64,000 nucleotides of DNA from NCBI GenBank assembly GCA_030431455.1, contig JAUIJE010000012.1, positions 1-64,000 on the forward strand, read 5' to 3'. The translations under genes were made by a program, and so were the position numbers. Position 1 is the first letter of the stretch. Every line of letters begins with the position of its first letter. The stretch comes from a bacterium. Its GTDB lineage: Bacteria > Myxococcota > UBA727 > JAUIJE01. Under the pieces are notes generated by a model, which did no database searches, was not told the DNA's origin, and saw nothing but the letters and a program-made list of their open reading frames with translations. This document shows, in pieces, positions 36,502-46,866 of this stretch.

Positions 36502-37731
36502 TCAGGCCGCGGGGGGGTCGAACAGCCGGGCCGACTCGAACACAATGTCGCTGAACTTGTGGACGACGCCGTCCTCTTCGTACCGCAGCGCCCGCTTGAC
36601 ACAGAAGTCGAACAGCAACGGGTTGACCTCGAACACCCGGTTGCACTGGATGCGGTCTTCGGCGCTGAGATAGCCGAGCTTTTCCAGCCAGCGGGTGGAC
36701 ACCAAGAAGTCGATCGCGGGGAGCGGGTAGTCGCTGCCGTTGATCAGGTATTGGTGCACCTGCTGATCGCGGATGGTGGCGTTGAGCGCGTCGCCGGTGC
36801 GGTTGAACTGGGTCATGGCGGAAATGTCCGCGAACAGCCGCCCTTGGTATTGGCTCTCGTCGAGCATGCGGCGGAACAGGTCGTAGGCGGCCATGCTCCC
36901 GCTCCCGTCGAGGTCCTGGGCCTCGCCCAGCCCCGCGGCGTGGGCCACCACCACCCGGCAGCCTTCGTCGAGGGCGTGGCGGAGCCGGAGGGGGTTGCCG
37001 GCGTCCTCGTCCACCGACGCGGCCGCCTGCTCCTCGCCGGCGTGCACGATGAGCGGCAGGCCGAGCTCGGCCAACCGGCGGTACAGCGGCTTGCACCGGG
37101 GGTCGCGGGTGTCGATGGCCTGCGAGTTGGGCAGCCACTTCATCGCCACCGCGCCCATCTCGTGGGCGGCGTTGAGCCGGTCGAGGGCGTCTTTGCGGTA
37201 GGGGTGCACCGATGCCGCGAACAATACATCGGCATTGTTCTTGGCGATGTTCGCGACCCATTCGTTGGGGGTGTAGAACGTCGACTGGGCGGGAACCTCT
37301 TGGCCTTGGTCATCGACCACCTGGTCAAAGGCCAACAGCACGATCTTTCCCTGGGGGTTGGTCAGCCGCCAGAACGACAGCGTGCGCTCCACGAAGTGTT
37401 CTTCCATCTTCTCGTCGTCGACGATGCCCCCCGATGCCAAGAACAGCGCTTTTTCGAGCCGGCCCCCGTAGCTCTCGGTGAAGCGCGGGTTGACGTAGCC
37501 GCCCGAGCCGGCGCCCCCGTCGGCGAGCACGTGGGCGTGCGCGTCCCAGACCCGGCGCCGATCGAGGTCGCCGAACATGCGCCGCACAAACGCGCGGGTG
37601 CCCGGGGGCGGATGCCGGGGCGGCTGGTCTCGCCAGAACAGGGTGTTGGCCAAGGTGGACGCGCAGCCCGACCCGGTGAGGGCGCAGGTGGCGGCGGCGG
37701 AGCGGAGCATGGCGCGACGGGTCAAGAACAT
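36502..37731 (-). CDS. Tat-exported amidohydrolase-superfamily protein
   Basis: 409 residues. The N-terminus TRRAMLRSAAATCALTGSGC has a twin-Arg motif and a lipobox-like end. The catalytic domain is an amidohydrolase TIM barrel: VWDAHAHVLADGG (metal HxH, about residues 63-67), AVAMKWLPNSQ (Lys position), PLIVHAGEE, VVVAHAAG and a final NGSDYPLP (Asp). It resembles Amidohydrolase-2/decarboxylase-like enzymes; the substrate is unknown. ATG 37731 is chosen because it gives the Tat signal and has TATGTG 6 bases upstream. It is divergent from the racemase-fold gene, 61 bases apart. Confidence 0.75.
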   Translation of the reverse strand: MFLTRRAMLRSAAATCALTGSGCASTLANTLFWRDQPPRHPPPGTRAFVRRMFGDLDRRRVWDAHAHVLADGGAGSGGYVNPRFTESYGGRLEKALFLASGGIVDDEKMEEHFVERTLSFWRLTNPQGKIVLLAFDQVVDDQGQEVPAQSTFYTPNEWVANIAKNNADVLFAASVHPYRKDALDRLNAAHEMGAVAMKWLPNSQAIDTRDPRCKPLYRRLAELGLPLIVHAGEEQAAASVDEDAGNPLRLRHALDEGCRVVVAHAAGLGEAQDLDGSGSMAAYDLFRRMLDESQYQGRLFADISAMTQFNRTGDALNATIRDQQVHQYLINGSDYPLPAIDFLVSTRWLEKLGYLSAEDRIQCNRVFEVNPLLFDFCVKRALRYEEDGVVHKFSDIVFESARLFDPPAA

Positions 37732-37779
37732 GCGCGCCACATAGTCCGCGCGCGGCCCGCCGTCGAGCGCCTCCCGGGC

Positions 37780-37785
37780 TACACT
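37780..37785 (+). promoter_or_regulatory. -10-like element of the racemase-fold gene
   Basis: TACACT, 7 bases before the ATG at 37793. The divergent amidohydrolase has TATGTG (37738-37743, minus strand) 6 bases before its own ATG, so both transcripts appear leaderless. Confidence 0.45.
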
Positions 37786-37792
37786 GCCGCCC

Positions 37793-38998
37793 ATGGTCGA
37801 ACGTGATCTGGCCGCCATCGCCCGTGCCCTCGACGACGAGGCGGTGCCCGCTTGGGTGCTCGACCGGCCCGCGTTCGACCACAACGTGCAACACGTGGCC
37901 GAGCTGCTCGCCCGGGGCCGGCCGGGGCTGACCCTGCGGCTGGCGTCCAAGTCCCTCCGGGTCCCGGCCCTCATCCAGCGGGTGCTCGACTTTGGGCCCC
38001 CGTACCGGGGGGTGATGTGTTTTGCCGCGGCCGAGGCGGCGGGGTTGTTCGCCGCGGGCATCGACGACCTGCTGCTCGCCTATCCCGTGTCCCGGCGCAG
38101 CGACCTCGAGACCATCCGCGGGCTCCACGACGCGGGGTGTGATCTGAAGGTGATGGTCGACGACGCCGCCCAGGTCACCCTGCTCGCGGCCGCGCTCGCG
38201 GGCACCGACCGGCCGCTTCCGGTGGTGGTCGACCTCGACGCGTCGTTGCGGGTGTTCGGTCTGCACCTCGGGGTGCGCCGCAGCCCGGTGCGCCAGCCGG
38301 AAGATGCAGTGGCACTGTTTGAGGCCTGTGCCGACACCGGCGGGGCCCTCCGCCCGGTGGGGGTGATGGCCTACGAAGCCCAGGTCGCGGGCCTGGCCGA
38401 CAACAGCCCGCACACCAAGTCGAAGAACGTGCCCATCCGGGCGGTGCGCACGATGTCGGTGCGGGCCATCCACAGCCGTCGCCAGGCGGTGCGGGCCGCG
38501 CTGGAGGCCGCCGGGTTTGGCGTCGAGCTGTTCAACGGGGGCGGCAGCGGGTCGCTGGACACGACCCCGTTCGACCCCGCGGTCACCGAAGTGACCGCGG
38601 GGAGCGCGTTTTTTTGTCCCCACCTGTTCGACCACTACCAGCACGTGCATTTTGAGCCCGCGGCGTTCATCGCGCTGGCGGTGACGCGCGCCTCCGACCC
38701 CGGCTTTGTGACCTGCGCCGGCGGCGGGTACATCGCGTCGGGGGCGGCGGGCCCCGACCGGCTGCCGGAGGTCGCCTGGCCCCCGGGGCTCTCGTTGGTC
38801 GCGGCGGAGGGGGCGGGGGAGGTGCAGACCCCGGTGACCGGCAAGGGCGTGATGCCGGGCTTGGGCGATCTCGTGTTGCTCCGCCACGCCAAAGCCGGCG
38901 AGGTGGCCGAGCGGTTCGCGCACATGGTCATCGTCGAGGGCGGGGCGGTGGTGGAGCGCGCGCCCACCTACCGCGGCCTGGGCGTCCACCTGTACTGA
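37793..38998 (+). CDS. PLP-dependent alanine-racemase-fold enzyme (D-threonine aldolase / D-serine dehydratase-like)
   Basis: 401 residues, fold-type III. The PLP lysine is in LRLASKSLRVP (about residue 54). A barrel follows with VVVDLDASLRVFGLHLGVRRSP, MAYEAQVAGL, ELFNGGGSGSLDTT and a C-terminal beta domain with GKGVMPGLGDLVLLRHAKAGE (metal-binding H and acidic residues typical of DSD1-like enzymes). Such enzymes cleave or dehydrate D-beta-hydroxy amino acids. The exact substrate cannot be read from the sequence. Confidence 0.8.
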   Translation: MVERDLAAIARALDDEAVPAWVLDRPAFDHNVQHVAELLARGRPGLTLRLASKSLRVPALIQRVLDFGPPYRGVMCFAAAEAAGLFAAGIDDLLLAYPVSRRSDLETIRGLHDAGCDLKVMVDDAAQVTLLAAALAGTDRPLPVVVDLDASLRVFGLHLGVRRSPVRQPEDAVALFEACADTGGALRPVGVMAYEAQVAGLADNSPHTKSKNVPIRAVRTMSVRAIHSRRQAVRAALEAAGFGVELFNGGGSGSLDTTPFDPAVTEVTAGSAFFCPHLFDHYQHVHFEPAAFIALAVTRASDPGFVTCAGGGYIASGAAGPDRLPEVAWPPGLSLVAAEGAGEVQTPVTGKGVMPGLGDLVLLRHAKAGEVAERFAHMVIVEGGAVVERAPTYRGLGVHLY

Positions 38999-39000
38999 CT

Positions 39001-39029
39001 TTGTCGTCGAGCGCGCGGCTGAGTAGACT
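39001..39029 (+). promoter_or_regulatory. Sigma-70-like promoter of the PEGA kinase gene
   Basis: TTGTCG (39001-39006), 17 bases, TAGACT (39024-39029), then the GTG start 6 bases later. This is the best-formed leaderless promoter in the window. Confidence 0.6.
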
Positions 39030-39035
39030 GCGCGG

Positions 39036-40460
<1,425 letters not shown>

Positions 40461-40490
40461 GACGTTTTTCGTCGTCGCCGAACGTCTCTG

Positions 40491-40496
40491 TACAAT
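40491..40496 (+). promoter_or_regulatory. -10-like element of the TPR protein gene
   Basis: TACAAT, 6 bases before the ATG at 40503, within a GC-rich stretch; the -35 side is weak (TTTTTCG near 40465). Confidence 0.45.
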
Positions 40497-40502
40497 CGAT
40501 CC

Positions 40503-41168
40503 ATGAGCCGGCGGTTGGGGATGCTTTGCTTGGGCGGCGCGCTTTTTGTGCTGGTGCCGTCGTCGGCCCAGGGCCAGCAGGCCGAGCCGAAGGACGCCCG
40601 GGCGCTCTTCGCCGAGGCCTCGGAGGCCTACGAGATGGGCCGGTTCGAGGAGGCGCTGGGCAAATACCAGGACGCCTACCGGCAGAATAAGCTGCCCGGC
40701 TTTTTGTTCAACATGGCCCAATGCCATTACAACGTCGGCCGGTTCGACAAGGCCGCGTTTTTGTACCAGTCCTACCTCGAGACCGACCCCCCCGCCGACC
40801 GGCGGGAGGTGGCCGAGGCGCAGCTGGCCGCGGCCCAGGCCGCGCGGGCCGAGCAGCAGGAAAAAGAACGCCTGTTGTTGCTCGCGGCCCAGGTCGACAA
40901 CGCCCGGCAAGAACGCGCCGTCGAGGACGGCGCGGGGGACGCGGCGGGGCGGGCGGTGACGCCCACTCCCCCCGTCGAGCCCCCGGCGGCGGAGGATGAC
41001 AATGCCCCTGCGTGGGTGATGTGGACCGCGGCGGGCACCGCGGGCGCGGTGGCGGCGGCGACATTTGTGGCCGCATCCGCGGTCGCGGCGGTGGTGGTGT
41101 GGCAAGGCCGGCAGACCCCGGCCCCGAGCGCGGGCACGGTGGACTGGCGCGCGGCGGCGGCGCCATGA
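40503..41168 (+). CDS. Exported TPR-repeat membrane protein
   Basis: 221 residues. A signal peptide (LGMLCLGGALFVLVPSSAQG) is followed by TPR units (about 30-110; ALFAEASEAYEMGRFEEAL, LFNMAQCHYNVGRFDKAAF), an Ala/Glu-rich linker and a C-terminal transmembrane helix (about 177-202). It is a common scaffold type in myxobacteria. Its stop overlaps the ATG of the LamG lipoprotein gene (ATGA), so it is in one operon with it. Confidence 0.7.
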   Translation: MSRRLGMLCLGGALFVLVPSSAQGQQAEPKDARALFAEASEAYEMGRFEEALGKYQDAYRQNKLPGFLFNMAQCHYNVGRFDKAAFLYQSYLETDPPADRREVAEAQLAAAQAARAEQQEKERLLLLAAQVDNARQERAVEDGAGDAAGRAVTPTPPVEPPAAEDDNAPAWVMWTAAGTAGAVAAATFVAASAVAAVVVWQGRQTPAPSAGTVDWRAAAAP

Positions 41169-42760
41169 GGGGGGGCGCCGGCTTGGCCCTGTTGTGTGTG
41201 GTGGGTTGCGCCCAGGAGACCGCGGTCGAGGTCACGGTGGCGATCACCCCGGAGGTGGTGGCCGACGAGCTGGTGTTCACCGGCGCGCTCGATGGGGCGG
41301 CGCTCCCCGAGCGCCGGGTGCCCGATCCCCCGCGGCCGTTGGGCGCGGAGGAGACGGTGTTGGTCCGGCTCGACGACGCCGCGGCCGGCGACGAGTTGGC
41401 CGTGCACGTGACCGGGCTCCTCGACGGCGCGTTCCGCTGTGAGGGAGAGGGGCAGGTCACCGTGGCCGCGGGCGAGGTGGTGCCCCTCCGCGTCACGCTG
41501 CACGTGCGCGGCGACGGCGACGGCGACGGTGATGGGGATGGCGACGGGGATGGGGATGGCGACGGCGATGGGGACGGGGATGGGGACGGGGATGGCGACG
41601 GCGATGGGGATGGGGACGGTGACGGTGATGGCGACGGCGATGGCGATGGGGATGCGGTGTGTGGGAATGGAATTGTCGAACCCGGGGAAGGGTGCGACGA
41701 CGACAACACCGCGGACCAGGACGGCTGCAGCGCGACGTGCCAACTGTGGTGGGACAGCCACTGGGCGCGGCGGGTGCCGCTGACCATCGAAAACCCCACC
41801 GGCGCGGCCCCCGACCACCCGGTGGTGCCGCTGGTGCTCGGCCCCGCCGAGGTCGCCCAGATGGCGGCGGGGGGCGCGGACATCCGCGTGGTCCCGAGCG
41901 ATGACACCAGCGCGGCCGGGGCCTGGGCCCACGACGTCGAGACCTTCGACCCCGCCGCGGGCGCGGTGGTGTGGGTGCGCGCCCCGGGCCTCCCCCCGGG
42001 CACCAGCACCGCTTGGCTCTATTTCGACAACCCGGCCGCGGCATCGAGCGCCTCGCCGGAGGTGTTCGCGGATTTTGCTGGGGTGTGGCACCTGGGCCCG
42101 GACTTGGGGGATAGCTCGCCCAGCCAGGCCGACGCCCAGGCGCAAGGGACGAGCGGCGCCGCAGGCGTGACCGGTCCGGCGCGACGCGCCGGCCCCGGCG
42201 CGCATCTCACCGTCGACGACAGTGGCCTACACAGCACCGGCGACCTCACCGTGAGCGGGTGGTTCCGCTTCGGCACCGTGGCCCCCGCCGCGCTCGACAA
42301 CCTCCTGGTGGTGCACAAGGGCGACGGCAACGGGCCGCACAACAAGATGGTGTACGGCTTTGGCTTGACCGCCGACGACCATCTGTTCGCCGCCCACCAA
42401 ACCGCCAACCAAGCGTCGTCGATTGGGGTATACCCAAGCGCCATGGTGTTCGACGCATCGCCCACCGACTGGAACCACCTCGCGTTTGTGCGCGACGCGA
42501 CCGCGGGCACGTACACATTCTTGGTCAACGGCGCGCCGGTGGGGGCGCCGGTGGCCTACAGCCCCGCGCCGTCGGGGGGCACCAGCGGGGCGCTCTTTTT
42601 CGGGGGACAATCCTGCTGCAACACCGACGCCAGCCTGGACGAAGTGCGGATCACCAAGTCGGTGCGCACGGTGGCCGACCTGGCCTTCGAAGCCGCGGCC
42701 CTGGCCCACGTCACCCTGGGCGAAGCGCAATCCCTCGATGACCTGCCGGGAGCGATGTGA
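41165..42760 (+). CDS. Surface lipoprotein with Asp-Gly repeats, myxo Cys-repeat, DUF2341- and LamG-like domains
   Basis: 531 residues. The lipobox is CVVGC (Cys15). A beta domain (about 18-115) precedes a long Asp-Gly repeat (about 116-163). The unit CGNGIVEPGEGCDDDN is the myxobacterial disulfide repeat. DUF2341-like (about 195-300; WLYFDNPAAASS) and LamG-like (about 310-515; LTVSGWFRFGTVAP, DEVRITKSVRT) domains follow. The domain order mirrors the protein encoded at 22587. The gene is coupled by 4-base overlaps to the TPR gene before it and the FHA gene after it. Confidence 0.78.
   Translation: MRGGAGLALLCVVGCAQETAVEVTVAITPEVVADELVFTGALDGAALPERRVPDPPRPLGAEETVLVRLDDAAAGDELAVHVTGLLDGAFRCEGEGQVTVAAGEVVPLRVTLHVRGDGDGDGDGDGDGDGDGDGDGDGDGDGDGDGDGDGDGDGDGDGDGDGDAVCGNGIVEPGEGCDDDNTADQDGCSATCQLWWDSHWARRVPLTIENPTGAAPDHPVVPLVLGPAEVAQMAAGGADIRVVPSDDTSAAGAWAHDVETFDPAAGAVVWVRAPGLPPGTSTAWLYFDNPAAASSASPEVFADFAGVWHLGPDLGDSSPSQADAQAQGTSGAAGVTGPARRAGPGAHLTVDDSGLHSTGDLTVSGWFRFGTVAPAALDNLLVVHKGDGNGPHNKMVYGFGLTADDHLFAAHQTANQASSIGVYPSAMVFDASPTDWNHLAFVRDATAGTYTFLVNGAPVGAPVAYSPAPSGGTSGALFFGGQSCCNTDASLDEVRITKSVRTVADLAFEAAALAHVTLGEAQSLDDLPGAM
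41511..41655 (+). repeat. Hexanucleotide repeat coding for Asp-Gly
   Basis: An uninterrupted run of GACGGC/GATGGG-type units. It is longer than each block of the related run at 24378-24500 and stays in frame whatever its copy number. Confidence 0.85.
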
Positions 42761-43269
42761 TGACCACCGTCGAGGGCCCCGACTTCTTTGGCAACAGCAG
42801 CCCGCTCAGCGCGTTCAAGCCTCTGCAGGCGATGGACTCGGCGTTGTTCGAGCGCGAGTACGGCCGGTGGTTCTTGGTCGTGCACCTCGCCCCGGGCAGC
42901 GATCGGGCGGGGCAGAGTCTCACCGTGAGCGACCCCGGCGGCACCCACGCGGGCACCGTGATCCGGGTGTTCGCGCTCAAGCGCCGCCAGGAGGGCATGT
43001 TCGACTACGTGTCCATCGGCCGGCACCCGGACAACGACGTGCACATCCCCGATCCGACGGTGTCGCGGTTTCATTGTTTTGTCCGCCTCGACGACGACGG
43101 CGTGCGGTTGCAGGACGCGGGCAGCTCGGGCGGGACCTTCGTCGACAACCAACCGGTGGCGGTCCGCCGCAAAGGTCCGCCCACCTTGGTCAAAGACGGG
43201 GCCGCGGTGCGCATCGGCGGGGTCGAGGCCGCGCTGGCCAGCGCGTCCTCTTTGCAAGCTCTTCTGTAG
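42757..43269 (+). CDS. FHA-domain protein
   Basis: 170 residues. The FHA domain is about 88-165, with the phosphothreonine-binding signature SIGRHPDNDVHIPDPTVSRFHC and LQDAGSSGGTFVDNQ. The N-terminal 85 residues are unassigned. It starts inside the stop of the LamG gene (GTG 42757, or ATG 42760). FHA domains bind phosphorylated Thr, so the kinase three genes upstream is a natural partner. Confidence 0.85.
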   Translation: MMTTVEGPDFFGNSSPLSAFKPLQAMDSALFEREYGRWFLVVHLAPGSDRAGQSLTVSDPGGTHAGTVIRVFALKRRQEGMFDYVSIGRHPDNDVHIPDPTVSRFHCFVRLDDDGVRLQDAGSSGGTFVDNQPVAVRRKGPPTLVKDGAAVRIGGVEAALASASSLQALL

Positions 43270-43286
43270 TTCGCGCCCCGGGCTGC

Positions 43287-43292
43287 TACAAC
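43287..43292 (+). promoter_or_regulatory. -10-like element of the lycopene cyclase gene
   Basis: TACAAC, 7 bases before the ATG at 43300. It would start the carotenoid operon separately from the FHA gene. Confidence 0.4.
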
Positions 43293-43299
43293 CGCACCC

Positions 43300-44508
43300 A
43301 TGTCCGCGACCTCTGTGCACGATGTGCTGGTCCTGGGCGCGGGTCCGGCCGCGCTGTCGCTGGCCGTGGCCGCGGCCGAACGCGGTTTGCGGCCGGCGGT
43401 GATCGCCCCGCGCCCCGACGCGCCCTGGGCGCCCAACTACGGGGTGTTCGCGGACGAGGTCCCGGACGTGCCGCGCGCCTTTGTGTGGGACCGCACCCGC
43501 ATCGTGGCCGAGTCCAGCCACGACCTGCAGCGGGGCTACGCCAACGTCGACAAGGACGCGTTTCGCGCGGGTCTGCTCGCGCGGCTCCACGCGGCCGGGG
43601 GCCGCACCATCGCGGCCACCGCGGGCGACGTCGTGCACGAGGGGGCTGAGGCCCGGGTCAGCCTCGACGGGGGCGAGACGGTGCGCGGCCGCTGGGTGGT
43701 CGACGCCACCGGCACCAACACCCCGCGCATCGAGCGCCACCCGGACCCGGGGCCCCCCCATTGCCAATGGGCCTGCGGCATCGAAGTGGCCTGCGCCGAG
43801 GACCCGTTCGATCCCGGCGAAATGCGGATGATGGATTTTACCCCGGCGCCCGACGAGCTCTCGCTCCCCCCGACGTTCTTGTACGCCATGCCCCGGGGCC
43901 AGGGCCGGTGGTTCTTGGAGGAGACCGTGCTCACCGCCCCGGGGCGGGTGGACTTCGCGTTGCTCGAGCGGCGCCTGCGGGGCCGTCTGGCCCACGCCGG
44001 CATCGTGGCCACCGACACCGGCGAGCCCCAGGAACATTGTCGCATCCTCATGAACGTGCCCCTCCCGGTCCTCGGCCAGCCCACCCTCGCGTTCGGCGCC
44101 GCCGCCGGTTACGTGCACCCCGGCACCGGCTATTCCCTGGCCTTCACCCTGCGCCACGCCCCCGGGGTGGCCGATGCGCTGGCCGCGCACATCGACGAGC
44201 CCGTGGATGTGCGGTACCGCGCGGTGTGGGACGCGATCTGGCCCCCCGCCGATCGGAGCACGCACCGCTTCTACCGACGGGGTGGGTCGCTTCTCGCCGG
44301 GCTGGACGGCCGGCAGGTGCGCGCGTTCTTTGAGTCGTTTTTTCGGCTCAAGCCCGAGCAGCGGTCGGCGTTTTTGGACCGCACCGCCACCCTCCCCGCG
44401 CTCTACAAGATCGGCTTGGCCCAATATGCGCGCATGTCCTGGATGATGAAGACCGCGTTCGCGGTGCGTTACCCCGGGACCCGGTCGGCCGCGGGGGCGC
44501 CGTTTTGA
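43300..44508 (+). CDS. Lycopene cyclase, CrtL/CrtY-like
   Basis: 402 residues. The N-terminal FAD-binding motif is VLVLGAGPAALSLAVAAAERG. Typical of plant/cyanobacterial-type lycopene cyclases are NYGVFADE, MRMMDFTP, TFLYAMPRGQGRWFLEET and FGAAAGYVHPGTGYSLA. It would cyclise the ends of lycopene to beta-ionone rings (or a monocyclic product) at the membrane. The stop overlaps the RND gene. It forms the carotenoid set with crtI and crtB downstream; no GGPP synthase gene lies in this window. Confidence 0.85.
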   Translation: MSATSVHDVLVLGAGPAALSLAVAAAERGLRPAVIAPRPDAPWAPNYGVFADEVPDVPRAFVWDRTRIVAESSHDLQRGYANVDKDAFRAGLLARLHAAGGRTIAATAGDVVHEGAEARVSLDGGETVRGRWVVDATGTNTPRIERHPDPGPPHCQWACGIEVACAEDPFDPGEMRMMDFTPAPDELSLPPTFLYAMPRGQGRWFLEETVLTAPGRVDFALLERRLRGRLAHAGIVATDTGEPQEHCRILMNVPLPVLGQPTLAFGAAAGYVHPGTGYSLAFTLRHAPGVADALAAHIDEPVDVRYRAVWDAIWPPADRSTHRFYRRGGSLLAGLDGRQVRAFFESFFRLKPEQRSAFLDRTATLPALYKIGLAQYARMSWMMKTAFAVRYPGTRSAAGAPF

Positions 44509-44513
44509 GCCGG

Positions 44514-46781
44514 ATGCTCGACGCGGTCATCCGCGCGGTGTTGGGCCGGCCGGTGCTCACCCTCGTGCTCGCGGGCACGGTGTGCGCGGCGCTGAGCACC
44601 GGGGCGTTGCTGCTGCGGGTGGAGTTTTCGTTCGAGGCGTTCGCCCCCCGCGGGGGACCCGACCACCAGGCGCTGATGCGGTACCGCGAAGCGTTCGGCC
44701 GCAGCGATGATCTGCTGCTGCTCAGCGTGAGTCATCCAGATACATTGTTGACGGCGGAGCGGTTCGCCCAGCTGGTGGCGGTGGCGGGCCGCATGGAGCG
44801 CGAGGCCTCGATCACCGACGTGGTCGGGCTGCACTTGGTCACGGTGAAGGACAAATCTGGCGAACCGGTGCGGCTCGCGGGTCAGCCCCGGTTGGTCGAG
44901 GACGACGCGGTGCGCGCCCAGCTGCGCGATGACCGCTTGGTCACGCCGGGCATGCTCAGCGAGGACGGCCGCCACGCGGTGTTGGTGATGACGCTGCACG
45001 AGGCCCAGGAGGATGTGCTCACCCTGCGCCACACCCTGGACGAGCTGCGCGGGATTCTGCACGAGACCGCGCAGCACGGCCTGGTCATGTCCCTCGGGGG
45101 GGGGCCGGCGGCGCGGGCCGACGTCATCGCGCGCATGGTCAGCGAACAGGTGCTGTTCATCGTGCTCGCGCTGTTGTTGTCGTTTGTGCTCCTCGTGGTG
45201 CTGTTTCGGCACCGGGCGGGGGTGGTGCTGCCGATGGTGGGCGCGTTTGTGCCCACCGGCGCGCTGTTCGGCCTCATGGGTTACCTCGGCGAGCCCGTGA
45301 CCACGATGAGCCAGATTTTTTCCACGCTCATTCCCGCCATGGCCATCGCCGACTGCGTACACATTGTGGCCCGGGTGGGCCAACTCCGCGGCCCAGACCG
45401 CACGGTCAAGCAAGCGGTGCACGACGGCGTCAGCGAGGTCATCGGCGCCTGTGCGTTGACCTCGCTGACCACCGCGGTGGGTTTTTTGTCCCTCACCTTT
45501 CAGAGCATGCCCGCGCTGCGCAGCTTCGGCGCGCTGGCCGCGGCCGGCTTGGTGATCGCGTTTTTGGTCGAGCTGTTTGTGGTCACGCCCCTGCTGTTGT
45601 TCGTTCCGCCCCCGCCGCGCCCCCCGCGCCCGCGGCGGTTCTGGCTCGGGCCCCTGTTCGCCCATGTGCAGCGCCACCCCCGCCAGCACGTGGCGGTGGC
45701 GGCGGTGTTGCTGGTGGTGTCCACCGGCTTTGCCGTCGGGACCCACTTCGACACCACCATCGATGAGCTGTTGGGCGAGGGGCACCAGACCACGCGCACC
45801 GACGCGCACATCGACCGCCAGCTCTCGGGGGTGCTGCGGCTCATGATCGACGTCGAGGCGGAGCCGGGGTCCAACTTTTGCGCCCCCGGCCCTCTGCGCG
45901 CCCTCGACGAGATCGAACAGGCGCTGTGGGCCGAGCCCGGGGTCTCGGTGGTGGTCGGCCCCGCCACCCTCTGGCGCCAGGTCCATCGGGGCCTGTCCCC
46001 CGACGAGGCCTACACCGCTTCAGAGGCATTGTGCGCCCAGCTGGATCTGCTCGCGGACAACGACCGCCAAGCCCGCACCTTCCGCAACGGCGATCGCACC
46101 CGGGGCCGCATCGTGGTGCACCTGCGCGACGAGGGCGCGAGCAGCATGGTCGAGCGCGCGGGGCGGCTGACGAATATGCTCGACGAGAAAAGCGCGGGCA
46201 CGGGGTTGCGCTTGACCCTGACCGGCACCCACCTGCTCACCTACCGCATGCTCTACGGCGCGGTGAGCGAGCTGTTCTGGTCTCTGCTCTGGGCCGCGCT
46301 GATCATCGCGTTGATCCTGCTCGTCGCGTTCCGCGATGTGCGGCAGGTGGCGGTGGCCGCGCTGGTCAACATCGCCCCCCTGGTGTGCGCCCTCGGGGCC
46401 CTCGGGGCCTTGTCCGGCACGATCAACCCGGTGAGCGTGATGGTCCTGACCGTGGCCCTGGGGTTGGCGGTGGACGACACCATTCACATGCTGCACCGGT
46501 ACCGCAGCTTGGTGGCGGCGGGGCATGACAATGCCATTGTCGAGACCCAGCAGACCACCGGGGTGTCGGTGTTTTTGACCTCCGCGCTGCTGGCGGGCGG
46601 TTTTTCCATGTGTGCGCTGTCGTCGTTCCCCATCAACCGCGTGTTCGGGGTGCTCGGGGCGGTGGCCGCGGGCGCGGCCTGGTGGTTTGACGTGACCCTG
46701 CTGGTGGCGCTGCTGTTGCTGTGGCCGGCCCGACCCGCGGATGCGGGGGCCGCGGGGGCGGATCGAGACCGCCGGTCATGA
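44514..46781 (+). CDS. RND/MMPL-type exporter
   Basis: About 755 residues. The layout is two repeats of one helix, a large periplasmic loop and five helices; the loops lie at about residues 35-205 and 400-580. Hydrophobic clusters include VLFIVLALLLSFVLLVVLF and the second-half block ending ALGLAVDDTIHMLHRYRS, the conserved proton-relay region with Asp-Asp. It looks like the HpnN/MMPL class that moves lipids. ATG 44514 is chosen; a TTG at 44505 would overlap the cyclase stop. Its place between carotenoid genes suggests transport of carotenoids or related lipids, which is inference. Confidence 0.82.
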   Translation: MLDAVIRAVLGRPVLTLVLAGTVCAALSTGALLLRVEFSFEAFAPRGGPDHQALMRYREAFGRSDDLLLLSVSHPDTLLTAERFAQLVAVAGRMEREASITDVVGLHLVTVKDKSGEPVRLAGQPRLVEDDAVRAQLRDDRLVTPGMLSEDGRHAVLVMTLHEAQEDVLTLRHTLDELRGILHETAQHGLVMSLGGGPAARADVIARMVSEQVLFIVLALLLSFVLLVVLFRHRAGVVLPMVGAFVPTGALFGLMGYLGEPVTTMSQIFSTLIPAMAIADCVHIVARVGQLRGPDRTVKQAVHDGVSEVIGACALTSLTTAVGFLSLTFQSMPALRSFGALAAAGLVIAFLVELFVVTPLLLFVPPPPRPPRPRRFWLGPLFAHVQRHPRQHVAVAAVLLVVSTGFAVGTHFDTTIDELLGEGHQTTRTDAHIDRQLSGVLRLMIDVEAEPGSNFCAPGPLRALDEIEQALWAEPGVSVVVGPATLWRQVHRGLSPDEAYTASEALCAQLDLLADNDRQARTFRNGDRTRGRIVVHLRDEGASSMVERAGRLTNMLDEKSAGTGLRLTLTGTHLLTYRMLYGAVSELFWSLLWAALIIALILLVAFRDVRQVAVAALVNIAPLVCALGALGALSGTINPVSVMVLTVALGLAVDDTIHMLHRYRSLVAAGHDNAIVETQQTTGVSVFLTSALLAGGFSMCALSSFPINRVFGVLGAVAAGAAWWFDVTLLVALLLLWPARPADAGAAGADRDRRS
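46527..46541. repeat. Palindromic word GACAATGCCATTGTC
   Basis: A 15-bp perfect interrupted palindrome inside the RND gene. Its core CAATGCCATTG fits the CAATGNCATTG pattern seen elsewhere in the window. Confidence 0.7.
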
Positions 46782-46866
46782 ACCGGTTTTCATAATAAAA
46801 ATAGAGCGATACAGACTCTGCAACCTCGTCCAGATCCGTGGCATCTGACAACCCACAGGAGCGACC